A DNA stretch of 64,000 bases, taken from NCBI RefSeq assembly GCF_040549045.1, contig NZ_JBEWTB010000002.1:4762501-4826500 (forward strand), written 5' to 3'. The notes beneath the pieces were generated by a model. It ran no database searches and was not told the origin of the DNA. It worked only from the letters and a program-made list of their open reading frames with translations. Source of the DNA: Endozoicomonas sp. NE40. Lineage in GTDB: Bacteria > Pseudomonadota > Gammaproteobacteria > Pseudomonadales > Endozoicomonadaceae. Below are positions 1 through 10,460 of the stretch, in pieces. The first letter of the stretch is position 1; each line of letters starts with the position of its first letter. A program made the translations under genes and the position numbers.

Positions 1-39
1 AATACCCTGGTGAAAAATCAGGTTGATTTATCGTCGATT

Positions 40-64
40 GAGAATGATAATAATTCTCATTATT
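40..64. promoter_or_regulatory. Fur-box-like operator
   Basis: The stretch reads AGAATGATAATAATTCTCAT followed by TATT. It is an AT-rich imperfect palindrome close to the Fur consensus (GATAATGATAATCATTATC). It lies about 15 bases upstream of the start codon at 80, where a Fur repressor would block transcription. The resemblance is seen in sequence; iron regulation of the following gene is inferred. Confidence 0.6.
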
Positions 65-79
65 GATGAGGAGGTTGTT

Positions 80-592
80 ATGGCACGTTGGCAAGACATC
101 ACCCTTCAGGGGAATGAACACTATCGGCTGAGAGACTGGACTTCTGCTGAAGGCACTTATCTCGAGGCTGTAAAAGCAATTGAAGCCGAGTGGTTTGTCA
201 AACTGGAAGACATCTCACTATTGATGGGGTGGATTGCTAATATGCACAACCTTGGCTGTCTGTATGAGCAGACCGAAAAAATCCAGCAAGCCAGTCACTA
301 CTACCTGATGCCTTATCGCAGAGTTTTACTGCTTATGAAAGAGGACTGCTTTTCCATCGAATTTCAACACTCACTGCTCTATGCAATGCGCACTGTCGCA
401 AAGGCTCTTCTGAGTTTTTCCCAGCGTTATCCGGTCTGTAAGTGCTGTGAAGGCAAAATGCTTGAGATCAGGAACTGGCTGGAACAATACCCTCAGCCAC
501 AGATGATGTCGGCCTACAATTTATCGATTGAAAAGAGTGACCTGTTATCAGGTAAAAACATAAGTTATCACCGCAAACAGTCACTTCACTGA
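80..592 (+). CDS. Small TPR-like protein, DUF2753-like, probably iron-regulated
   Basis: This is a 170-residue soluble, helix-rich protein. The N-terminal part (about residues 1-85) has the look of one or two degenerate TPR helices, with the short motif HNLGCLYEQ around residue 57. A CxC motif lies near residue 120. The start at 80 is chosen over an in-frame ATG at 23 because GAGGAGG lies just before it, and because the upstream ATG would overlap the Fur-like box. Overall layout resembles the short DUF2753 proteins of vibrios, but I am not certain of this. No enzymatic motif is visible, so any role in iron stress rests only on the operator. Confidence 0.65.
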   Translation: MARWQDITLQGNEHYRLRDWTSAEGTYLEAVKAIEAEWFVKLEDISLLMGWIANMHNLGCLYEQTEKIQQASHYYLMPYRRVLLLMKEDCFSIEFQHSLLYAMRTVAKALLSFSQRYPVCKCCEGKMLEIRNWLEQYPQPQMMSAYNLSIEKSDLLSGKNISYHRKQSLH

Positions 593-806
593 TTCGGTTC
601 TGAAGCGTTCACAGCGAGTCGCTGTTGCGTAAATTCTTACGTCGTGTGTCGTTCTTATCACAAATCAGAAAAGCTTAAAGGGTCAATTGAAGAAACATCT
701 GGACGGGATGCGGTGTTTCTTCAATACTGGTATGCGCATCAGAAAACATCTGTCGCATTTAAAATCTGATTTATTCCACAATAAAAAAATGAGCAGGTAA
801 ACGAAA
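593..806. promoter_or_regulatory. Intergenic region with two inverted repeats upstream of the aldehyde dehydrogenase
   Basis: There is no gene here. It contains a 15-base palindrome at 611-625 (ACAGCGAGTCGCTGT) and a perfect 11-bp inverted repeat at 687-697 and 714-724 (TTGAAGAAACA, then TGTTTCTTCAA) with a 16-base spacer. The second repeat lies about 85 bases before the start codon, a plausible distance for an activator or repressor site. Neither repeat is followed by a convincing T-run, so they are not obvious terminators. Confidence 0.45.
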
Positions 807-2328
807 ATGATCTATGAGCGTCCCGGTCACCCTGACTCCCCTGTCACCTTTAAAACCCGTTATGAAAACTACATTGGTGGAGAGTGGGTGCCTTCTGCAA
901 AGGGCAAGTACTTTGAAAACATCACCCCGGTAACGGGTGAGGTGATATGTGAAGTGGCCCGATCGACGGAAGACGATATCAATCTGGCTCTGGATGCCGC
1001 TCATGCCGCTAAAGCGGGCTGGGGTAAAACGTCAGCTGCTGAGCGATCCAATATTTTGTTAAAGATTGCCGATCGTATTGAACAGAATCTGGAAAAGCTG
1101 GCGGTGGCTGAAACCTGGGACAATGGTAAAGGCATCAGGGAAACCCTGGCCGCTGATATACCCCTTGCTGTGGATCATTTTCGCTATTTCGCTGGCTGTA
1201 TTCGAGCGCAGGAAGGCAGTGCTGCTGATATCGACAGTTCGACCGTGTCCTATCATTTTTATGAACCTCTGGGTGTGGTCGGGCAAATTATTCCCTGGAA
1301 CTTTCCGTTGCTGATGGCCACCTGGAAACTGGCTCCGGCTCTTGCCGCTGGTAACTGCGTGGTTATGAAACCGGCAGAACAGACACCGGCTTCGATCATG
1401 GTTCTGATGGAACTGATTGGTGACCTGCTACCGCCTGGTGTAGTGAATATTGTGAATGGATATGGAGAGGAAGCGGGTGAAGCCCTGGCCACCAGCCAGC
1501 GGATTGCAAAAATTGCCTTTACCGGTTCAACGCCAGTGGGATCTCATATTCTCAAGTGTGCTGCAGAAAATATTATCCCTTCTACGGTTGAGCTGGGTGG
1601 TAAGTCGCCTAACATCTATTTTGAAGACGTTCTCCGGCAGGAAGATGAGTACCTGAGCAAGTGTGTTGAAGGGGCAGTTCTTGCCTTTTTCAACCAGGGT
1701 GAAGTCTGTACCTGTCCTTCGAGAGTGCTGATTCAGGAATCCATCTACGACGAATTTATTACAAAAGTCATTGAGCGGACAGGACATATCAAACAGGGCA
1801 ACCCCCTCGACACTGAAACCCAGCTGGGCGCCCAGGTTTCTCTGGAACAGTTCGACAAAATCATGAACTACCTGGAAATCGGCCGGAATGAAGGTGTGCA
1901 GTTCCTTATCGGTGGAGATAAAGAGGATATTGGTAAGGGGTATGAAAAAGGTTTCTATATTCAGCCTACCCTGGATGAAGGGCAGTAACGATATGCGGGT
2001 ATTCCAGGAAGAAATTTTTGGCCCTGTTGTCGGGGTGACCACCTTTAAAGATGAAGCCGAAGCCCTGGCGCTGGCCAATGATACCCAGTACGGACTGGGA
2101 GCGGGTGTCTGGACCCGGGATGTCAACCGGGCTTTCAGAATGGGACGTGGTATTGAAGCCGGACGGGTCTGGACCAACTGTTACCACCAATATCCGGCAC
2201 ATGCCGCCTTTGGTGGATACAAGAAATCCGGTGTAGGGCGGGAGACGCATAAACAGGCCCTGGAGCATTACCAGCAAACTAAAAACCTGCTGGTGAGTTA
2301 TGACATCAATCCGCTGGGCTTCTTTTAA
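807..2328 (+). pseudogene. NAD(P)-dependent aldehyde dehydrogenase (ExaC/AcoD/AldB-like), frameshifted
   Basis: Oxidises an aldehyde to its acid in the cytoplasm; relatives act on acetaldehyde from ethanol or acetoin breakdown. The family signatures are all present: PWNFPL cofactor loop, ELGGKSP with the general-base Glu, and the catalytic Cys in [11 protein letters not shown]. The first frame ends at a TAA at 1986-1988 just after QPTL. The missing C-terminus ([13 protein letters not shown] through the end) continues one frame over to 2328. Deleting one base in about 1971-1983 would restore a normal product of about 506 residues. It is either a genuine recent pseudogene or a sequencing insertion error; all other conserved positions look intact, which favours recency or error. 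Confidence 0.85.
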
Positions 2329-2357
2329 TCACTGTTTTTCTTCAGGGATGAAGACGT

Positions 2358-4097
2358 ATGTCTTCTCTTACAGCATTCTGCCACCATACCATTGCCACAC
2401 TAGCGTTAGTGTGGCTGTCCCTGTCTGGTTATGCACTGGCTGACCCGCTTGAGTATCGTCTGTCGGGTGTTGATGGACGTGAAGAAAAGAATATTGAACT
2501 GCACCTGCAAACCCTGCCAGAGATGACTGCGGAAGAGTTCCCAATTTATAAACACACCATTAAAGAAACCGTACAGCAGGCCCTGGAACCTTTTGGCTTT
2601 TACGGTTCAGTCGTTGACCTATCGAGCCCGTCAGATCGTTCAGACTTCGTTGATATCCAGATTGAACTGGGAAAACCTGTTCTGATAAAAAGCGTCAATG
2701 TGTTGCTTGAAGGCGACGCCAGCAGGGAAAAAAGCTTTAAAAGGCTGTTAAAAGCACACGAGTTAATGCCGGAACATGTGTTGGAGCATGAAGACTATGA
2801 AACGCTGAAGCGGGTGCTTATGACACAGGCACAACTGACGGGTTTCTTTGATGCCCACTGGGTGATCGCGACTGTCGATGTTAATCCGGCTGAATACAGT
2901 GCTGATGTTCATCTGACACTGGACTCAGGCAGACGTTACCGATTTGGTGAATTGCAGTATGCCGATGAAACCAGTGCGACACGCCGACTGGTGGAAGCCA
3001 TGCTGAATTTCCGGGCAGGCGATGCCTATGATGCCACCAAACTGGTCAAGCTTTATAACGACCTCTCGGCTACCGGTTATTTTAAACACGTCGATGTGCA
3101 GCCATTGCGTGACAAGGCTGAAGACTACTCCATACCTGTAAGGATTGATGTGACCCCCAGGCGCAGCCATGAAATGGAAGCCGGCATCGGTTTTTCTACA
3201 GACGAAGGTCCAAGGGTTTCTCTGCGCTGGAACAAACCCTGGGTAAACGACCGTGGTCATAGTTTCAGTGCTGATACCTACCTGTCTACCAAGCGTACCG
3301 AACTGAGTACGAGTTATCAGATTCCCAGGGGCAATCCTTTGCTGGACTTTTATAGTCTGCAAACCGGTTATCAGCATAAGAATCTTGAGGACACTAACAG
3401 CAGACTTTACTCGGCGGCTTTACATAAATGGCATAAAGTGCCGGATGGCTGGAACCGGGACTGGTTTATACGACTCGAAGCTGAACATTATGATCAGGCC
3501 AGCGACAGGGATAACAGCCTGTTACTGGTTCCCGGACTGGCCCTGAGTCGCAAAAACACCACTGGCAGCCTCAATCCGGTAAGAGGGACTGCCCATGATC
3601 TGAAAATAGAGCTGTCTCCGGGCGTGTCCGGCCCCGGAAGCCGTTTTATAAAAGTCTGGGGACGGACAAAATGGCTGGATACCTTTGCCAGCCGTCATCA
3701 GTTACTGGTGCGATTGGAACAGGGTGCCACCTGGGTTCGCAGCGTATCGGACCTGCCACCTTCACTGCGCTTTTTTACTGGTGGTGACCAGACGGTGCGA
3801 GGGTATGACTATGATACGATTGCGCCAAAGGATAGACGTGGCAAATTAACCGGAGGTCGTTATCTTTCGGTCGTCAGTTTCGAATACGCTTACAAACTGG
3901 TGGATAAATGGTGGCTGGCACTGTTTACGGACTCCGGCACCTCGACCAATGATTACGACGATGCCTGGAAAGTCGGTTCCGGCCTGGGTGTAAGATGGAT
4001 TACTCCTCTGGGTCCCCTGCGTCTGGACCTTGCTTTTGCGGTCAGAGAACCGGGGTCTCCCTGGCGGTTGCACTTTACGATCGGGCCGGTACTGTGA
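2358..4097 (+). CDS. tamA: TamA, outer-membrane Omp85-family subunit of the translocation and assembly module
   Basis: TamA works with TamB to assemble autotransporters and move lipid to the outer membrane. The 579-residue length matches E. coli TamA (577). There is a signal peptide ending around GYALA at residue 28, then POTRA-like repeats (about 30-260) and a 16-strand barrel with the VRGYDYDT motif near residue 480 and a C-terminal amphipathic strand. The stop overlaps the tamB start by four bases (GTGA at 4094-4097), the usual tamAB coupling. Nothing in it is broken. Confidence 0.93.
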   Translation: MSSLTAFCHHTIATLALVWLSLSGYALADPLEYRLSGVDGREEKNIELHLQTLPEMTAEEFPIYKHTIKETVQQALEPFGFYGSVVDLSSPSDRSDFVDIQIELGKPVLIKSVNVLLEGDASREKSFKRLLKAHELMPEHVLEHEDYETLKRVLMTQAQLTGFFDAHWVIATVDVNPAEYSADVHLTLDSGRRYRFGELQYADETSATRRLVEAMLNFRAGDAYDATKLVKLYNDLSATGYFKHVDVQPLRDKAEDYSIPVRIDVTPRRSHEMEAGIGFSTDEGPRVSLRWNKPWVNDRGHSFSADTYLSTKRTELSTSYQIPRGNPLLDFYSLQTGYQHKNLEDTNSRLYSAALHKWHKVPDGWNRDWFIRLEAEHYDQASDRDNSLLLVPGLALSRKNTTGSLNPVRGTAHDLKIELSPGVSGPGSRFIKVWGRTKWLDTFASRHQLLVRLEQGATWVRSVSDLPPSLRFFTGGDQTVRGYDYDTIAPKDRRGKLTGGRYLSVVSFEYAYKLVDKWWLALFTDSGTSTNDYDDAWKVGSGLGVRWITPLGPLRLDLAFAVREPGSPWRLHFTIGPVL

Positions 4098-7000
4098 AGC
4101 GGATTATCAGCGGCTTATTTGCCATCATCGTTTTATGCTTTACAGCGGTTGCGTCGCTGTTACTGACCAGCACCGGCAACCGCTGGCTCTGGCAGTTTGC
4201 CTGTGAACAGCTGCCATCCCGGTTCGGAGAGCTGCAGGGTGATCTGGAGGGGTCTTTACTACAAGGCTGGCAGTTCAGGACACTGTCATGGCATCGTTCT
4301 GACCTGGAGGCTGACCTTAAGGTAGATATCCAGCAGCTGTCGTTCTCTTTGTCACCTGAACATTTATTGCGTGGTGAGCTGTTTATTGATCAACTTTCCA
4401 TCGAGCGCATTGGAATAGAAAACCTTTCAACCCGCCAGAATAAAGAGCAGGAAACTGATTTTTCAGATATCGAAATACCGTCGTTTACCATGCCGCTTCC
4501 GGTTGAGATCAAAACACTGAACATTCGTGAGCTGGATTATTCTCAGCGAGGCTATTCTGAGCAAGAGAAAACCTGGCAGTTCCAGAATATCGGCCTGGCT
4601 GCAAGAGCTGAAAAGCAGACCTTCAGCATTCAGCAGTTTGAAGTAACCCACGATTCTGCCAGTTTACTGGCCAGTGCCAGCATCACACTGTCTGCTCCTT
4701 ATCCTGTCAGCGCACAGCTAGCCTTTTCGCCAGGCATCTTTCCTGCTGACAGCTTTTTACTAGACATAGCACTCCATGACAAGCTGTTATTACCGGATAC
4801 CAGTGTTTCGGTATCCGGGTACCTGACCGATTACCGGATTGAGTTAAGCAGCCAGCCGGGTAAAGAAAAAAACAGTACTTTATTACTTAACGGTGCGCTA
4901 TCGGGAAGCTTTGAACAGCTTTTTATTCATTCTCTGGAAGCTCAATGGCAACAACAGGCAGCCAGTGCCAGCGGGCAATTAAGCTGGCAACACGGCATTG
5001 ACTGGCAGGGAACATTCACCTTCAGGAACCTGAATCCGGGGCTGTGGCTTGCGGATTATCCCGGACAGCTGTCGGGTACTGTGAGAAGCTCTGCGTCAGC
5101 CGCAGATCAGGAATGGGAGGTTGAGGTTCCGCAATTACAGGTGTCAGGTGTGTTACGGGAGTTTCCGGTAACGCTTTCCGGTCAGCTCATGGTTAACAGT
5201 GAGGAAAGTGTCAGGACTGAACAGTTACAGCTGAATATAGGGAGTAACCAGCTGAATCTGAATGGCTATATCGACCAGAACTGGAATTTGAAGGGCGTGA
5301 TTGATGCACCGGATCTCACGGAACTCTATCCACTACTAAGCGGTGATTTGTCGGGCGATTTCGAACTGACAGGCAGCAGGGATTTGCCCCATGTCGCTTA
5401 CCGTTTAATGGCAGAACAACTGGCCATCAACAGGCTGGTAATAGATGGATTGCAGTCAGAAGGCTCTTTAAAAGACCTCAAGGCTTTGGATAATCAGGCT
5501 CATTTGCAGATTGATTCTCTGAAGATTGATCAACAGAGGTTACAGGCTATAGAAATAGCCATTACCGGCAATCCTGAGGCACACCAGCTATCGGCAAAGA
5601 CAGAAGGCAAATCACTATCCAGCCATTTACAGCTTGAAGGATCGCTGCTGGATAAACAGTGGAACGGTAAAGTTAAGGTACTTAAAACCTTATCGTTGCT
5701 GGGGCAGTGGGATTTGCAGAAAGCCTTTACCCTCAGTGCGACACAGCAGAAGGTTGAATTCCAGTCGTTCTGCCTGACCTCTCTGCCTGCCAGCCTATGC
5801 CTGGGTAAAGGTAATGCAGGCAACAGGCAGGCAAATATCAGCTTTGAACTGAAACAGCTGGACGTTGCACGCTTTACGCCTTTATTGCCTGAAGGCCTGC
5901 AATGGCAGTCCGAACTGAACGCTTCGGGTAAGGTCGTGTTGAGGGAGGGTAAGCCTTCTATCAGCCTGAACCTTCACACACCCGGAGGTCAGCTGAATGT
6001 TGCTGAATTACAGGGCGAGTATGACAAACTGGTGCTTAATGCTGTTCTGGGTGGTAATCAGTTAAACAGTAAACTTCAATTTGAGTCCTCACAGCTGGGG
6101 AATGCTGATCTCAGCATAAAGGTAACGGATATTGAAAAATCCCGTTTACTGGACGGGCAGCTCACCATTGACCACCTGATGCTTGAGATCTTTCAACCCT
6201 TTATACCGGGTACCCGTCATCTAAGCGGTATTGCCAGGGCCGGTTTACAGATGCGAGGCTCTCTCCATAACCCATTATTGCAAGGAGAAGTGGTCATCAG
6301 TGATGTTGCCCTGAGCAGTGAGTTCTGTGACATAAGCCGTATAAACAGCAGGATGCAGATTCAGGGGAGTAGCGCAGTTGTCAGCAGTCAGTTGCAGGTG
6401 GGAGAGGGCCTTGGTGACATTAATGGAACTCTGTCGTGGAAAAGAGGTCAGTTCACCGGACTTCTGCATCTGACCCGGTAACGAATTGCACTGTTCCATC
6501 TCAGGGTTTGGTGATATCTGGACGTCTCCTGACTTACGTTTCAACCTGACGGATACGCCACTTTTAAGTGGTACTCTGGCGGTTCCAAAGGCGCGTATTG
6601 AAATCAGAAGTCTCCCGGAACAGGCAGTAACAAGATCGGACGACGTAAGGATTGTTGGTCTTACAGAAACCAGTGAAGAGCAGGAGACTTCGCCCATTGC
6701 TTTGAACACAACCATAGCGCTGGGTGACGATGTTCGTATTCTGGCTTATGGGCTGACCTCAAACCTTGCAGGCATGCTTACCCTGACACAGTCTGATGGA
6801 CAGCCGTTATCTGGTCAGGGCAGTGTTCAGCTGGAAGGTGGGCGCTATCGCTATCTTGGACAGGATCTGATTATCAAACAAGGGCAGATTATTTTTCAGG
6901 GACCATTGAATACGCCCTTTTTAAACCTTGATGCCATACGTAACCCTGAGGCAACTCAGGATGATGTTATCGTAGGGGTTAGGGTTACTGGTCCAACCAG

Positions 7001-7394
7001 AGCGCCAAGCTGGTCTGTCTACTCAACCCCGACAATGCCCCAGCAGGAACAGTTTTCCTATCTGCTGCGTGGGCGTGGTATCCAGACCGAAGGTGAGGGC
7101 ATGCAATCCATTCTTCTGGGGATGGGGCTTGGTGAATTAAGCCAGACGGCAACAAAACTGGGAGATCAGCTGGGTATTAAGGACTTCAGTGTTGATACCA
7201 CAGGATCCGGGGAAAATACTCAGGTATCTGTCGGCGGTTATATTGCGCCGGCGCTACGGCTTCAGTATGGCACCGGTGTTTTCAACTCGGTGAGTGAGGT
7301 CAGGATCCGGTACGAAGTCATCCCCAGGGTATATCTTCAGGCTGTGAGTGGGCTGGCGCAGGCATTGGATGTGTTTTACCGATTTGAGTTTTGA
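4094..7394 (+). pseudogene. tamB: TamB, inner-membrane/periplasmic translocation subunit, frameshifted
   Basis: TamB is a long beta-taco protein that spans the periplasm from an N-terminal inner-membrane anchor to TamA. The GTG start at 4094 overlaps the tamA stop. It encodes a transmembrane anchor (residues 1-25) and repetitive beta structure. The frame ends in TAA at 6479-6481, and the conserved TamB_C (DUF490) domain continues in another frame from 6486 to 7394, with YLLRGRG and a terminal aromatic FEF. Removing one C from the CCC run at 6474-6476 joins the halves (HLTGNELHCSISGFGD) into about 1099 residues. As tamB is normally intact in such bacteria, a sequencing error is a live alternative to real inactivation. 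Confidence 0.88.
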
Positions 7395-7415
7395 CTGGCA
7401 GGCGTGGTCAGTGTA

Positions 7416-7447
7416 GTTAGCTATCAAAAAAGTTAGCTATCAAAAAA
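7416..7447. repeat. Tandem duplication of a 16-base unit
   Basis: GTTAGCTATCAAAAAA occurs twice back to back (7416-7431 and 7432-7447) in the tamB-ppnN gap. It looks like a local slippage duplication; no further copies are seen. Confidence 0.9.
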
Positions 7448-7580
7448 ACAGTCTGACAGGCCGATTAAGCAAATAAGGGACAACTATCTTGAAAAACTCC
7501 GGGATGGTGTTTTGGCAAATGTATGTTGCCTGATTGATAACGGTTTGGGAAAGTAGAAGATAAGATTAAAGGAATAATCT

Positions 7581-8963
7581 ATGAGTGAAGAAAACCAGCA
7601 GAAGACCCTGTCCGCCATCATCAACCCGGTGGGTACCATGCAGGTGCTTTCGAACCGGGAAGTACAGAAACTTCAGGATACCAGCCAGAAAGGGTTACAC
7701 CGTCTGTTCAGGCAATGTTGTCTGGCCGTTCTTAATGGCGAACACGAAGGTGACTGTGCCGAAGAAATGATGTCAATGTATCAGGATTTTGATATCCGCA
7801 TCATTCAGGAACAGAGGGGGTTGAAGCTGGAGCTTATCAATGCGCCAGCAGAAGCTTTTGTAGCAGGCAAGCTGGTGCGCGGAGTACGGGAAAATCTGTT
7901 TTCCGTGTTGCGGGATATTCTCTACGTCTCATCCCATATCAGCGATGATCCTCGCTTTGACGATGGCAATGGCACCGATATTACCCACATGGTGTTTGAG
8001 ATTCTGCGTAACGCCGGGGCGTTTATTACCAAACAGGTGCCGAATACAGTGGTCTGCTGGGGTGGACACTCGATTGGACGTGAAGAATATGAGTACACGA
8101 AGAAGGTTGGCTACCATCTGGGGCTGCGTTATCTGAATATCTGTACTGGCTGTGGACCGGGCGCAATGAAGGGACCAATGAAAGGAGCTTACATTGCTCA
8201 TGCCAAACAGCGGGTAAAGCGCGGTCGCTTTATCGGTCTGACCGAGCCGGGCATTATTGCTGCCGAATCTCCTAACCCTATTGTTAATGAACTGATTATC
8301 CTGCCTGATATTGAAAAGCGGCTGGAGGCTTTTGTTCGCTTTGGGCATGGCGTTGTTGTATTTCCGGGAGGACCGGGTACCTGTGAGGAAATTCTCTACC
8401 TGCTGGGTATTCTTCTGAATCCCGCTAATAAAAATATGCCTTTCCCATTAGTCTTTACCGGCCCTGCATCGGCAAAAAGCTATTTTGAAGATATTGATGC
8501 CTTTATTGGTAAAACCCTTGGGGCAGAAGCCCAACAGCGCTACCAGATTATTGTCGATGATCCACTGGAAGTAGCCAGAACCATGCGTGACGGGCTGGAA
8601 GCTGTCACCCGCTACCGACGTCAGCATGGTGACGCCTACTACTTCAACTGGTTACTGACGGTTGACGAACACTTTCAGAAACCGTTTGAACCGACCCATG
8701 ACAATATGGCTGCCCTTGAGTTGAAACTGTCCCTGCCAGCCCACGAGCTGGCAGCTAACCTGCGTCAAGCTATGTCAGGCATTGTTGCGGGCAATATCAA
8801 AGAAGAGGGTGTGATTGCCATCCGGGAAAACGGACCGTTCCAGCTCAGTGGTGATCCGGAACTGATGCGGGAAATGGACGCACTGCTGCAATCGTTTGTC
8901 GACAGCTATCGTATGAAATTGCCGGGCAGCCACTACCAGCCCTGTTATCAAATCGTTCAATAA
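7581..8963 (+). CDS. ppnN: Pyrimidine/purine nucleotide 5'-monophosphate nucleosidase PpnN (YgdH)
   Basis: Hydrolyses nucleoside monophosphates to base plus ribose 5-phosphate; in E. coli it responds to (p)ppGpp. The 460 residues match the family length (454). An N-terminal PpnN domain (about 1-145) is followed by a LOG/lysine-decarboxylase-fold catalytic core with CWGGHSIG near residue 155, the CTGCGPGAMKGPMKGA loop, and the nucleotide-binding signature PGGPGTCEE near residue 265. A C-terminal extension runs to the end. It is transcribed alone, with about 185 bases upstream that include a tandem repeat. Confidence 0.93.
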   Translation: MSEENQQKTLSAIINPVGTMQVLSNREVQKLQDTSQKGLHRLFRQCCLAVLNGEHEGDCAEEMMSMYQDFDIRIIQEQRGLKLELINAPAEAFVAGKLVRGVRENLFSVLRDILYVSSHISDDPRFDDGNGTDITHMVFEILRNAGAFITKQVPNTVVCWGGHSIGREEYEYTKKVGYHLGLRYLNICTGCGPGAMKGPMKGAYIAHAKQRVKRGRFIGLTEPGIIAAESPNPIVNELIILPDIEKRLEAFVRFGHGVVVFPGGPGTCEEILYLLGILLNPANKNMPFPLVFTGPASAKSYFEDIDAFIGKTLGAEAQQRYQIIVDDPLEVARTMRDGLEAVTRYRRQHGDAYYFNWLLTVDEHFQKPFEPTHDNMAALELKLSLPAHELAANLRQAMSGIVAGNIKEEGVIAIRENGPFQLSGDPELMREMDALLQSFVDSYRMKLPGSHYQPCYQIVQ

Positions 8964-9039
8964 GTCGATCAGGAATAAGCTCCGGTGCTTCTGAAGTGCC
9001 GGGCACTGGTTTCTTTGCTTAAAGCAGCTCCTCCGGACT

Positions 9040-10194
9040 TCATTCATCTTCCTCCTGAATCTTATCTAACTTAAGAAAGTCTGGCATTCCCATATCAGGT
9101 TGGTTTTTCGTCTCATCAATATTATGTCCTTTCAAGTTAGTCCCATAAATGAAAAAACCAGCTTCTTTAACTTTATCTTTTGAGCGCAATAGTTTGACAC
9201 TGTTTCTTGCTATTTTTCCCAGATTTCGTCCCCTCACAGGATGTTTTTCATCGTAATGAGCTTTGCGCATGACAACCGGGCGATTAGAGGGTTTCTCGCC
9301 ATCATCGTCACCACTTCCAGAAGAGCCACCCGCTTGACTTATTGTGTGTAGCCCCCGATTAACACTTCCTGATGTGCCATAGCCACTTTGACCAATTGTT
9401 CTTTTTTGGGACGTTCGTGTATTACTATTTTGGGAGCCAGTACATTTCCTGATGTGGGATACACCCATTTCAACAGGCTGTTTTAACGATCGAACTTCAA
9501 CACCACAGCCAATAGTAAGATGACTCAAACTGCCTCCATTAAAGGTAATGACAACGATTTCTTTTTCATTGGCAATGTCCTGATCTACTTTAATTTCATG
9601 AAATTCTGGAAAGGTATGACTAGTTGCTTCGTTCACCTCTCCATTTGGCAAGACAGGGTGTTTAAGGCAATAAATGTTGTTTTTCTGATCACAGAGATGC
9701 CACATAGAGCGGTTTACAGGTACTACATCGGTAGGGAGTTCGCCCATAACAACATCAGCTTTTTGATGACTTAACCAGGAGAAAAGAGTAAACACCGGCT
9801 TTAACGACACGACCTGTAACGAAGCAACCCCCACGGCCAGATTTGAGAATTTATGGTTCCATTGTAATAAAGCTTGTAAATACTGCTTTGCCTGTAGAAC
9901 ATAAATTCCTGTCATGGAGCCATCGACTGAACCTCTCAGATGATGTCCATTAACAAAAATATCATCTGAAACCTCCTGTGAACCAGATATTAATAATTGG
10001 AACGAATTACCAAGATTAGAGTTTTCAACTGTATTAATAATGCCTTTCAGATTATTCCCGGCAGGCAACGAAATAAGTTCATCCGATGGTAGAGATAGCA
10101 CCGAACCAGGCTGTGCATTGGCTTCACTGATAAAATTTGCCGAACATAAATAAAAAAAAGCAATCACAGGCTTGAGAAAAGAAAACCTCGTCAT
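9040..10194 (-). CDS. Secreted protein of unknown function
   Basis: I do not recognise this 384-residue protein. It has a clear signal peptide (positively charged N-terminus, hydrophobic FLKPVIAFFYLCSA, cleavage near EANA). The mature part is mostly beta-like with several lysine-rich stretches, a low-complexity Gly/Ser/Asp linker near residues 295-310 (SGSGDDDGE) and an acidic end. The ATG at 10194 is preferred over a GTG nine bases earlier because GGTGGG sits before it. It is convergent with ppnN and monocistronic. The sequence is AT-richer than its neighbours, compatible with acquisition. Confidence 0.7.
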   Translation of the reverse strand: MTRFSFLKPVIAFFYLCSANFISEANAQPGSVLSLPSDELISLPAGNNLKGIINTVENSNLGNSFQLLISGSQEVSDDIFVNGHHLRGSVDGSMTGIYVLQAKQYLQALLQWNHKFSNLAVGVASLQVVSLKPVFTLFSWLSHQKADVVMGELPTDVVPVNRSMWHLCDQKNNIYCLKHPVLPNGEVNEATSHTFPEFHEIKVDQDIANEKEIVVITFNGGSLSHLTIGCGVEVRSLKQPVEMGVSHIRKCTGSQNSNTRTSQKRTIGQSGYGTSGSVNRGLHTISQAGGSSGSGDDDGEKPSNRPVVMRKAHYDEKHPVRGRNLGKIARNSVKLLRSKDKVKEAGFFIYGTNLKGHNIDETKNQPDMGMPDFLKLDKIQEEDE

Positions 10195-10460
10195 AAAACC
10201 CACCGACTATTGCCATATTTATTTACACACATTCCTGCGTTCGCCAGTCACTATAGTCACCAGTTCGACATTGCTCAATTTTAAAGAGCTGATTTGTAAT
10301 GCTTTTTACCATTTGTGTTATAAAACAGGATAAGGTCTAAACAGGCATGAGCGAGGAAATGCAAATTTCGGTTATTATTCCCGGCATTAAGGTGTTTGAC
10401 CGCTGCAAAGCGGCTTCGGCGAAAGGGTGATAGGATTACCTTAGACTACTGGAGACTCTC

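Noticed and set aside
1527..2177. 216-codon minus-strand open frame opposite the aldehyde dehydrogenase
   Set aside because: It is a shadow of the coding strand with no domain or ribosome-binding site.
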